5,152 nucleotides of DNA from Acinetobacter sp. (GTDB taxonomy: Bacteria; Pseudomonadota; Gammaproteobacteria; Pseudomonadales; Moraxellaceae), in contig SSHD01000068.1 in assembly GCA_008017255.1 (NCBI GenBank), positions 1-5,152 of the forward strand. Reading direction: 5' to 3'. Position numbers and translations under genes: made by a program. Shown piece after piece: positions 1 to 5,145 of the stretch (positions within the stretch are counted from its first letter, which is position 1; each line of letters opens with the position of its first letter). The notes under the pieces are model-generated. The model saw only the letters and a list, made by a program, of their open reading frames with translations. It made no database searches and was not told the DNA's origin.

Positions 1-111
1 CTTTCTGTATATTATTCATCACAATGATCTGCGAAAGCCTGTAAAAAAGTATAAAACCTGTCATTATGCATGCGGATTCGTGCCACTAGAGCGAACGTTT
101 AGGAGAACACA
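1..111 (+). promoter_or_regulatory. Leader of the ubi operon with a weak promoter candidate
   Basis: This non-coding stretch precedes ubiE and is cut by the window edge. The best -10 candidate is TATAAA at 50-55. About 17 nt upstream of it there is no good match to TTGACA, so the call is weak. A second AT-rich box (TATATTAT, 8-15) would have its -35 region outside the window. The pentamer CCTGT occurs at 38-42 and 57-61, and ATCA-CAA-TGAT at 18-28 is a short inverted repeat. Both are small enough to be chance. No end of an upstream gene is visible. Transcription of the operon probably starts here or just upstream, which is inferred from gene layout. Confidence 0.3.
101..106 (+). promoter_or_regulatory. 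Ribosome-binding site of ubiE
   Basis: AGGAGA lies 5 nt before the ATG at 112. It decides the start: no ATG, GTG or TTG codon occurs in this frame between 112 and the conserved methyltransferase core. The long N-terminal extension of UbiE must therefore be translated. Confidence 0.85.
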
Positions 112-1053
112 ATGTCGAACCAAAACCAAACAATAACCCCAGAAGTTGAGCCAACACCAAGTTCAGACAAAGTCAGTCCATTCCTGAATTCGCCACTCCC
201 GCAAGGCACACCGCAAGGTCAGCAACAATCTTTACAACAAAGCTTAAGTTCAACCCCAAGCGGTTCAATCCCCAAATATAACTTACCGCGTGGTGCAAAT
301 ACTGGTAATGTCGGCGCAACCACGCATTTCGGCTATCAAACTGTCAGTAGCGATGATAAAGCGCAAAAAGTGGCAGAAGTGTTCCATTCGGTTGCCAGCA
401 AATACGACATTATGAATGACCTGATGTCCTTTGGTATTCACCGCTTATGGAAACGCTTTGCGATTAATATGTCGGGCGTGCGTCGTGGGCAGCATGTTCT
501 TGATATTGCAGGTGGTACTGGTGACTTAGCCAAAGTGTTTAGCCGTGAAGTTGGCCCACAGGGTCATGTGGTATTGTCTGATATTAATGAATCGATGCTC
601 AATGTCGGGCGTGACCGTTTAATTGACGCTGGCTGTACCAATGTCGACTTTGTACTTGCCAATGCCGAAACCTTAGAACCTTTTGCCGACAATAGCTTTG
701 ACTTAGTCACCATTAGCTTTGGTTTACGCAACGTGACCGATAAAGATGCCGCACTGCAAGCCATGCACCGTGTACTCAAACCGGGTGGGCGGGTATTGGT
801 ACTGGAGTTTTCTAAACCAGTGTTTGAACCGTTTTCTAAACTGTACGATTTCTACTCATTTACCGCCCTACCGATGATGGGTAAATTGGTGGCGAACGAT
901 TCAGAAAGCTATAAATATTTGGCAGAATCGATTCGGATGCACCCCGACCAACGCACGCTTAAAGGCATGATGGAAAACGCAGGTTTCCAAAGCTGTGATT
1001 ACCACAACTTAACGGGTGGTATTGTGGCAGTGCATCGTGGGTTCAAACTCTAA
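112..1053 (+). CDS. ubiE: Ubiquinone biosynthesis C-methyltransferase UbiE, with N-terminal extension
   Basis: SAM-dependent methyltransferase that C-methylates the benzoquinol ring (DDMQH2 to DMQH2) in ubiquinone synthesis. Family members can also methylate demethylmenaquinone, but nothing here shows menaquinone is made. The product has 313 residues. Residues 1 to about 68 are a Q/S/P/N-rich, probably disordered segment. From about residue 70 (TTHFGYQTV) it aligns with the whole of E. coli UbiE, which is about 251 residues. Family signature 1 is at 98-113 (YDIMN...SFGIHRLW). The SAM-binding motif I is at 129-139 ([11 protein letters not shown]), followed by the acidic D157. Signature 2 is at 220-234 ([15 protein letters not shown]), and the usual C-terminus ends in HRGFKL. 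It is the first gene of a tight ubiE-ubiJ-ubiB operon, 10 nt before ubiJ. The family call is secure; the extension is the unusual part. Confidence 0.97.
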   Translation: MSNQNQTITPEVEPTPSSDKVSPFLNSPLPQGTPQGQQQSLQQSLSSTPSGSIPKYNLPRGANTGNVGATTHFGYQTVSSDDKAQKVAEVFHSVASKYDIMNDLMSFGIHRLWKRFAINMSGVRRGQHVLDIAGGTGDLAKVFSREVGPQGHVVLSDINESMLNVGRDRLIDAGCTNVDFVLANAETLEPFADNSFDLVTISFGLRNVTDKDAALQAMHRVLKPGGRVLVLEFSKPVFEPFSKLYDFYSFTALPMMGKLVANDSESYKYLAESIRMHPDQRTLKGMMENAGFQSCDYHNLTGGIVAVHRGFKL

Positions 1054-1055
1054 GG
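1051..1055 (+). promoter_or_regulatory. Ribosome-binding site of ubiJ overlapping the ubiE stop
   Basis: TAAGG here includes the UbiE stop codon TAA and lies 8 nt before the ATG at 1064. A Shine-Dalgarno site built over the upstream stop suggests translational coupling. It favours 1064 over the GTG at 1016, which lies inside ubiE. Confidence 0.7.
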
Positions 1056-1063
1056 TTGCTGCC

Positions 1064-1774
1064 ATGTGGTCAATTTTAGCACTGGGCGCTGCCGAAGCGA
1101 TGTTGCATCATCTGATTAATTTAGATGCGATTACTCGTATTCAACTCAATCAACTACAAGGCAAAATCTTGCGTGTAGTTATCGACAGTCCGCAACTTTC
1201 TGTGGATGTGTTGTTTGATGAAAACAAAGTTCGGCTAGAACCGACTGTAACTGGACACAGCCAAACGGCTTCTATTTTTGAGCAACGCTCTTTCGATGCG
1301 CAAAATAAAATGACTGATGCCACTGCCACTTTACAGGTGGCAAATGTGGTTGAATTGGTTAAATTATTGCTCAGCGATATAGATCAACTTGGTACCATTC
1401 CGCTACAAGGTGATTACCACTTATTGCAAGATATTCAGCGCATTATGCAACACGCCGAACTGGATCTTGCCGCGCATTTATCGCCCTGGATTGGCCCACA
1501 ACTGGCACATGAGTTGGGTAAAATTCAGCGTGTACCCGAGCAACTGAAACGCTCCTTACAAAGTCAGTTATTTTTTATGGAAGATGCTCTAAAAGAAGAC
1601 AGCGGCTTATTTGCACCGCGTTGGCAAATGGATAATTTACATCAACAAACTCGGCAACTAGGGCAAGCCGTAGACCGCTTAGAAGCCCAATTTCAACAGT
1701 TACAAGCCCAATGGCAACCCCACACAACCTCCCTTTCACAAGGAGAGGAAGCATTGAAGCCCACACAGGACTAG
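1064..1774 (+). CDS. ubiJ: Ubiquinone biosynthesis accessory factor UbiJ (SCP2 domain)
   Basis: UbiJ is an SCP2-type lipid-binding protein that, with UbiK, helps handle hydrophobic ubiquinone intermediates for the Ubi enzymes in aerobic synthesis (known for E. coli; inferred here). The product has 236 residues. The N-terminus (MWSILALGAAEAMLHHLINL) matches the usual short helix opening the family. The SCP2-like domain spans about residues 18-125, including QGKILRV (32-38) and LQGDYHLLQDI (114-124), which resembles the VQGD... block of E. coli UbiJ. Residues about 188-217 are Gln/Leu-rich with heptad-like spacing (LHQQTRQLGQAVDRLEAQF) and likely form the C-terminal coiled coil. It is longer than E. 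coli UbiJ (about 201), from extra sequence near residues 62-88 and a polar tail after 218. UbiJ diverges fast, so the call leans on domain pattern plus its place between ubiE and ubiB. Confidence 0.88.
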   Translation: MWSILALGAAEAMLHHLINLDAITRIQLNQLQGKILRVVIDSPQLSVDVLFDENKVRLEPTVTGHSQTASIFEQRSFDAQNKMTDATATLQVANVVELVKLLLSDIDQLGTIPLQGDYHLLQDIQRIMQHAELDLAAHLSPWIGPQLAHELGKIQRVPEQLKRSLQSQLFFMEDALKEDSGLFAPRWQMDNLHQQTRQLGQAVDRLEAQFQQLQAQWQPHTTSLSQGEEALKPTQD

Positions 1775-1776
1775 GT
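1740..1776 (+). promoter_or_regulatory. Ribosome-binding region of ubiB, with strong internal SD-like motif
   Basis: The proximal Shine-Dalgarno candidate is AGGT at 1773-1776. It overlaps the ubiJ stop TAG (1772-1774) and lies 10 nt before the ubiB ATG at 1787. A further AGGA is at 1767-1770. Upstream, inside ubiJ codons, is the much stronger AAGGAGAGGA (1740-1749). At about 40 nt it is too far to serve the ATG directly, but it could hold or re-recruit ribosomes near the junction. Confidence 0.5.
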
Positions 1777-1786
1777 AAAATATTAT

Positions 1787-3406
1787 ATGATTCCGCATGT
1801 TACACGGTTACACGAACTCTGGCGTATTGCAGCACACTACCGCCTTGACACCTTGTTCCCTGCGGAAGAACTGCCTGAAAAAGTCCGTCATGTGCTCAAT
1901 GTCATCAAGCTGCACCCTGCCGCCTGGTCGAGCCGTGAAAAAAACAATGAACTGAAGCTCAAACAAGCCCTAGAAGAGATGGGGCCATTGGCGATTAAAC
2001 TCGGTCAATTGCTTTCGACCCGCCGTGACCTCATTCCACCTGAAGTGTTAGCGCAGTTGGTGCTATTGCAAGATCGAGTCAAACCTTATGATACACAACT
2101 GGCTAAACAACGCATTCAAGACTCGTTAAAGGCTGACATTCGCACGCTATTCGCACGGTTTGATGAACAACCGCTTGCCGCCGCATCTATTGCGCAAGTA
2201 CATACAGCGGCGTTACATGATGGTCGTGAAGTCGTGGTGAAAGTGACTCGCCCTAATATTCGGCAGCAAGTTTTACAAGACTTTGAAATTTTAGCATGGC
2301 TAGGCGATTGGCTGGAAAACCGTTTAGAAGCTGCGCGTGCGTTGCATTTAACTGAAATTATCCGTGACTATCGGCAAATCATTTTAAATGAACTGGACTT
2401 AAGTTTAGAGGCAGAAAATACCCGCCGTATGCGCCATTACTTTACTGGTTCAAGCATGATGTACGTGCCTGAAGTGTATATGGACAGTAAAGAAGTCATG
2501 GTGGCGGAACGCATTTCCGGCGTGCCGATTTCAGACATTGCTACTTTTGACCGCTTAGGCATGGACCGTGCCGATTTAGCCGAAAAAGGTCTGACTATTT
2601 TCTTTACCCAAGTATTCCGTGATAACTTTTTCCATGCCGACATGCACCCCGGCAATGTTTTTGTAGAAACCCTTAACCCAAGCAATCCACGCTTTATTGC
2701 ACTGGACTGCGCCATTATGGGTGAGTTGTCTAAGTCAGATCAAATGACCATTGCCCGCATGTTGCTGGCAGTGATGAACAGCAACTTTATGCAGTTGATT
2801 CAAATTGTGCATCAAGCGGGGTGGATTCCACCGGGTACAGAGCAAGATGCCTTAGCACGTGAAATGCGCCGTACCGTTGGACCGATGGTATCGAAACCAA
2901 TGGATCAGCTGGATTTTGCTGGTATTTTAATTCAAGTGATGGATATTGCACGGCGTTTTCATTTGGAAATTCCACCGCAGTTAATGTTACTGTTAAAAAC
3001 ATTGGTGCATGTGGAAGGTTTAGGCACCGACCTGTATCCGCAACTGGATATTTGGAAATTGGCTAAGCCAATTTTGACCGAATGGGTCAAAGAAAATATG
3101 AGTCCGGTTAAAAACTTCAAAGAGTTGGGGCAGCAAATTCCAGACTTATTATTGGGTGCACAAGACATCCCAACCCTGCTGATTGACAGTTTAAATGGAC
3201 TCAAAAATCAGTCGGCATGGCACGACAAACAGCTAAAAGAAATTCAACACATGCGTTTGCAGTTACAACAGCAACAACGCCGTAGTTGGATGTTTGGCAG
3301 TACAATGCTGATTTTACTGACCATTGCCATTATTACACCGTGGTTTGTTTCGATTGTGTTGATTGTACTGAGTAGCTTGCTCGCACTGTGGCGGATTATG
3401 AAATAA
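1787..3406 (+). CDS. ubiB: Ubiquinone biosynthesis protein UbiB, atypical kinase/ATPase
   Basis: Member of the UbiB/ABC1/ADCK family of protein-kinase-like ATPases needed for ubiquinone synthesis. The family is thought to act on lipid intermediates or the Ubi complex at the inner membrane, not as a hydroxylase. The product has 539 residues, close to E. coli UbiB (546). Visible motifs in order are: KLGQ at 71-74, the family-specific KxGQ; the Ala-rich nucleotide loop AAASIAQVH at 131-139; the lysine K152 in VVVKV; ELD at 202-204; the catalytic-loop HADMHPGN at 283-290; and DCAIMG at 307-312, the DFG-equivalent metal-binding site. Two hydrophobic segments near 503-519 and 521-536 form the C-terminal membrane anchor, preceded by a Gln/Arg-rich stretch. 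The ATG at 1787 is the only usable start, because the frame is closed by the ubiJ stop 12 nt upstream. Oddity: A309 sits where E. coli has Gly (DCGIVG). Confidence 0.97.
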   Translation: MIPHVTRLHELWRIAAHYRLDTLFPAEELPEKVRHVLNVIKLHPAAWSSREKNNELKLKQALEEMGPLAIKLGQLLSTRRDLIPPEVLAQLVLLQDRVKPYDTQLAKQRIQDSLKADIRTLFARFDEQPLAAASIAQVHTAALHDGREVVVKVTRPNIRQQVLQDFEILAWLGDWLENRLEAARALHLTEIIRDYRQIILNELDLSLEAENTRRMRHYFTGSSMMYVPEVYMDSKEVMVAERISGVPISDIATFDRLGMDRADLAEKGLTIFFTQVFRDNFFHADMHPGNVFVETLNPSNPRFIALDCAIMGELSKSDQMTIARMLLAVMNSNFMQLIQIVHQAGWIPPGTEQDALAREMRRTVGPMVSKPMDQLDFAGILIQVMDIARRFHLEIPPQLMLLLKTLVHVEGLGTDLYPQLDIWKLAKPILTEWVKENMSPVKNFKELGQQIPDLLLGAQDIPTLLIDSLNGLKNQSAWHDKQLKEIQHMRLQLQQQQRRSWMFGSTMLILLTIAIITPWFVSIVLIVLSSLLALWRIMK

Positions 3407-3422
3407 GCTACACCTGCCTATA

Positions 3423-3475
3423 AACAAGGGACTTGTTAGCTTCAAGTGTGATGGGGTGCTATTGGCTCCTCATCA
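3423..3475 (+). terminator. Two hairpins after ubiB, possible non-canonical terminator
   Basis: Two hairpins can form soon after the ubiB stop. The first is AACAAG-GGA-CTTGTT (3423-3437), a 6-bp stem with a 3-nt loop. The second is TGATGGGG (3449-3456) pairing with CCTCATCA (3468-3475), 8 bp with one G-U pair and an 11-nt loop. Neither is followed by a run of T, so this is not a standard intrinsic terminator. The hairpins may instead protect the 3' end of the operon mRNA or mark a Rho-dependent end. Confidence 0.25.
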
Positions 3476-3670
3476 TTGCCACTCAATCAATATAAAGATT
3501 CAATTAACAGCACTTTTATCGTTATGCTTTAAATGTTCATATCAAATAACCAATATTCTAATCTGTCTCAATTGAATAAATAATTTATACATCCCAATCC
3601 AGCTCATGACAACCAAATTTAGTATCTGATTTTATTAATAATATTATTTCTATCAACTCTAGTTTTAAAC

Positions 3671-3733
3671 TGTTTCCAAGAAAACCCTATCCCCTGTTGT
3701 GTTGGATATCCGAACCACTTCTCCTGTTTCCAA
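3671..3733 (+). repeat. Spaced direct repeat TGTTTCCAA
   Basis: The 9-mer TGTTTCCAA occurs at 3671-3679 and again at 3725-3733, start-to-start 54 bp or about five helical turns. Both lie upstream of the dehydrogenase gene. One 9-mer pair in a stretch of this size is not far from chance expectation, so a regulatory role is only a possibility. Confidence 0.3.
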
Positions 3734-3751
3734 TGCCGCCTCATTTATTTA

Positions 3752-3774
3752 TTGGTAGGTTTTTGGTAGGTAGG
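3752..3774 (+). repeat. Tandem TTGGTAGGT repeats upstream of the dehydrogenase gene
   Basis: TTGGTAGGT is present at 3752-3760 and 3763-3771, an 11-bp period, or about one helical turn. A third GGTAGG core overlaps at 3769-3774. The cluster lies about 90-110 bp before the start codon and is followed by A5T5 (3775-3784), which may bend DNA. Same-face direct repeats at such a distance fit an activator-binding site. The repeats are seen directly; the function is inferred. Confidence 0.4.
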
Positions 3775-3805
3775 AAAAATTTTTAAGCCTTGCATACTGA
3801 GCCTA

Positions 3806-3822
3806 CAGTGATGAGATCACTG
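3806..3822. promoter_or_regulatory. 17-bp inverted repeat before the dehydrogenase gene
   Basis: CAGTGAT-GAG-ATCACTG has perfect 7-bp arms around a 3-nt centre and ends 38 nt before the ATG at 3861. It could be a dimeric regulator's operator or a small hairpin in the 5' leader. No T-run follows, so it is not an intrinsic terminator. No regulator gene is in the window to match it to. Confidence 0.4.
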
Positions 3823-3847
3823 AATAACAAACAATGGAATATGGAAG

Positions 3848-3852
3848 AAGGA
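3848..3852 (+). promoter_or_regulatory. Ribosome-binding site of the dehydrogenase gene
   Basis: AAGGA (within AGAAGGAA, 3846-3853) lies 8 nt before the ATG at 3861. It decides that start over the in-frame ATG at 3834, which has no such site upstream. The Shine-Dalgarno site sits in the loop of a possible 5-bp hairpin, ATGGA (3841-3845) with TCCAT (3858-3862), that would include part of the start codon. Confidence 0.8.
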
Positions 3853-3860
3853 ATCGCTCC

Positions 3861-5033
3861 ATGGCTTTTAAAAATATTGCAGATCAAACTAACGGTTTTT
3901 ACATCCCTTGTGTATCTCTTTTTGGACCAGGCTGTGCAAAAGAAATCGGTGCGAAAGCACAGAATCTTGGTGCAAAAAAAGCACTGATCGTAACTGATCA
4001 AGGCTTATTTAAATTTGGTGTTGCAGACACCATTGCACAATATTTAAAAGATGCAGGCGTTGACAGCCACATTTTTCCAGGCGCTGAACCAAATCCAACT
4101 GACATCAATGTACATAATGGTGTAGAAGCCTATAACGACAATAGCTGTGATTTTATTGTCTCTTTAGGTGGTGGTTCATCACACGATTGTGCAAAAGGGA
4201 TTGGACTCGTCACGGCTGGCGGTGGTCATATCCGTGACTATGAAGGTATTGATAAAAGTACAGTACCAATGACCCCACTTATTGCGATTAATACGACTGC
4301 GGGTACTGCATCAGAAATGACCCGTTTCTGTATTATTACCAATACCGATACCCACGTAAAAATGGCAATTGTTGACTGGCGCTGCACTCCATTAATTGCA
4401 ATCGATGACCCTAAACTCATGGTTGCAAAGCCAGCAGGTTTAACCGCTGCAACGGGAATGGATGCACTTACACATGCAGTTGAAGCTTATGTATCGACTG
4501 CAGCAAACCCAATCACCGATGCCTGTGCAGAAAAAGCCATTACCATGATTAGCCAATGGCTACGCCCTGCGGTTGCAAATGGTGAAAATATTGAAGCACG
4601 TGATGCCATGAGCTATGCACAATACCTCGCAGGTATGGCATTCAACAATGCATCTCTAGGTTATGTCCATGCCATGGCTCATCAATTAGGCGGATTCTAT
4701 AATCTCCCACATGGTGTATGTAATGCGGTATTGCTCCCTCATGTATGTGAGTTCAACTTAATTGCCTGTCAGGATCGTTATGCAAAAATTGCAGAATTGA
4801 TGGGTGTAAATACTGACGGATTTACTGAAACTGAAGCGGCTTTTGCAGCGATTGACGCCATTCGGGAATTATCATCTTCAATCGGTATCCCATCTGGTTT
4901 GAATGAACTCGGCGTGAAAACTGAAGACCTTGCAATCATGGCTGAAAATGCACAAAAGGATGCATGTATGCTGACCAACCCACGTAAAGCAACACATGCC
5001 CAAGTTGTGGAGATATTTAAAGCTGCACTCTAA
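3861..5033 (+). CDS. yiaY: Iron-containing (group III) alcohol dehydrogenase, YiaY-like
   Basis: NAD-dependent, metal-containing alcohol dehydrogenase that interconverts primary alcohols and aldehydes in the cytoplasm. The true substrate cannot be read from sequence. The product has 390 residues, typical for the family. The N-terminal Rossmann-like domain has ALIVTD (41-46), where D46 matches the Asp that favours NAD over NADP in FucO. It also has the glycine-rich GGGSSHD (103-109) and TAGTASEMT (146-154). The helical C-terminal domain carries the expected metal ligands D201 and H205 (GMDALTH), H270 (GYVHAMAH) and H284 (LPHG), with H274 also present. Many blocks appear near-identical to E. 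coli YiaY as I recall it, and Bacillus methanol dehydrogenases are also similar. It has its own ribosome-binding site, a long upstream region and two downstream terminators, so it is a single-gene unit separate from the ubi operon. The start at 3861 drops nine poorly supported residues. Confidence 0.95.
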   Translation: MAFKNIADQTNGFYIPCVSLFGPGCAKEIGAKAQNLGAKKALIVTDQGLFKFGVADTIAQYLKDAGVDSHIFPGAEPNPTDINVHNGVEAYNDNSCDFIVSLGGGSSHDCAKGIGLVTAGGGHIRDYEGIDKSTVPMTPLIAINTTAGTASEMTRFCIITNTDTHVKMAIVDWRCTPLIAIDDPKLMVAKPAGLTAATGMDALTHAVEAYVSTAANPITDACAEKAITMISQWLRPAVANGENIEARDAMSYAQYLAGMAFNNASLGYVHAMAHQLGGFYNLPHGVCNAVLLPHVCEFNLIACQDRYAKIAELMGVNTDGFTETEAAFAAIDAIRELSSSIGIPSGLNELGVKTEDLAIMAENAQKDACMLTNPRKATHAQVVEIFKAAL

Positions 5034-5043
5034 TCGTTCTGTT

Positions 5044-5083
5044 AAAAGTAAGTCACAGCCTCCGAGAACTGGCTTACTTTTTT
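5044..5083 (+). terminator. Intrinsic terminator 1 after the dehydrogenase gene
   Basis: AAAAGTAAGTCA (5044-5055) pairs with TGGCTTACTTTT (5070-5081) over 12 bp with one G-U pair. The loop is 14 nt, and the run of six T ends at 5083. It starts 10 nt after the stop codon. The A-run on the 5' arm gives only four T on the opposite strand, so reverse-direction termination would be weaker. Confidence 0.85.
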
Positions 5084-5119
5084 GTGGGAATAGCAAACTG
5101 GTGATATTCCCACTTTTTT
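5084..5119 (+). terminator. Intrinsic terminator 2, directly abutting the first
   Basis: GTGGGAATA (5084-5092) pairs perfectly with TATTCCCAC (5105-5113), with a 12-nt loop, followed by six T (5114-5119). It begins at the base after the T-run of terminator 1, so the two form a tandem unit on the + strand. The reverse strand lacks a T-run after this stem. Confidence 0.75.
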
Positions 5120-5124
5120 ATCCC

Positions 5125-5145
5125 TATAAAAACTGTGATCACAGT
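5125..5145 (+). promoter_or_regulatory. Candidate promoter box with 14-bp palindromic operator
   Basis: TATAAA (5125-5130) resembles a -10 box and is followed after one base by ACTGTGATCACAGT (5132-5145), a perfect 14-bp palindrome. A start site about 7 nt beyond the box would fall near the palindrome centre, the usual place for a repressor operator. No good -35 is seen 16-18 nt upstream, where the region overlaps terminator 2. It probably belongs to a gene beyond the window. Confidence 0.4.

Larger units (their letters stand above)
3407..3860. other. AT-rich intergenic region between ubiB and the alcohol dehydrogenase
   Basis: About 450 nt carry no supportable gene on either strand: possible reading frames are short, lack ribosome-binding sites or merely shadow the dehydrogenase gene. 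The first 70 nt hold the hairpins after ubiB. The middle (about 3480-3660) is very AT-rich and has only scattered promoter-like boxes. One is TATTAT at 3642-3647, with a poor -35 (TTAGTA, 3619-3624). The last 190 nt hold repeated words (TGTTTCCAA, GGTAGG), the 8-bp palindrome GGATATCC (3704-3711), A5T5 at 3775-3784 and an inverted repeat at 3806-3822. This part is the likeliest control region of the dehydrogenase gene. I could not place a promoter with confidence. Confidence 0.6.

Noticed and set aside
1038..1050. tRNA T-arm-like motif (GGGTTCAAACTC)
   Set aside because: It encodes the conserved end of UbiE (RGFKL), and no acceptor, D or anticodon stem surrounds it.
1016..1063. Longer ubiJ starting at GTG 1016 inside ubiE
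   Set aside because: It would overlap the ubiE end by 38 nt and add 16 residues unlike the family. The ATG at 1064 has a better-placed Shine-Dalgarno site and gives the expected N-terminus.
3451..3495. Small hydrophobic reading frame of 14 codons (MGCYWLLIIATQSI) after ubiB
   Set aside because: It has no ribosome-binding site at proper distance (AAGGGA is about 19 nt away), and it overlaps the hairpin, which better explains the sequence.
3637..3648. 12-bp palindrome AATAATATTATT
   Set aside because: Made only of A and T in a very AT-rich stretch, so symmetry like this is expected by chance.
3780..3794. Sigma-54 type promoter using TTGCA at 3790-3794
   Set aside because: The required GG at the -24 position is TT here (3780-3781); nearby GG pairs have the wrong spacing.
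3834..3860. Dehydrogenase starting at ATG 3834
   Set aside because: No Shine-Dalgarno site precedes it, and the nine extra residues (MEYGRRNRS) arise from translating the real ribosome-binding region.
564..4001. Reading frames of 60-92 codons on the minus strand within ubiE, ubiJ, ubiB and the dehydrogenase gene
   Set aside because: They lie opposite well-supported conserved genes, show no recognisable domain and have no ribosome-binding or promoter signals that I can see.
5135..5144. CRP-type site in the palindrome TGTGATCACA
   Set aside because: CRP half-sites TGTGA and TCACA need a 6-bp spacer; here they directly abut, so a different regulator geometry is implied.
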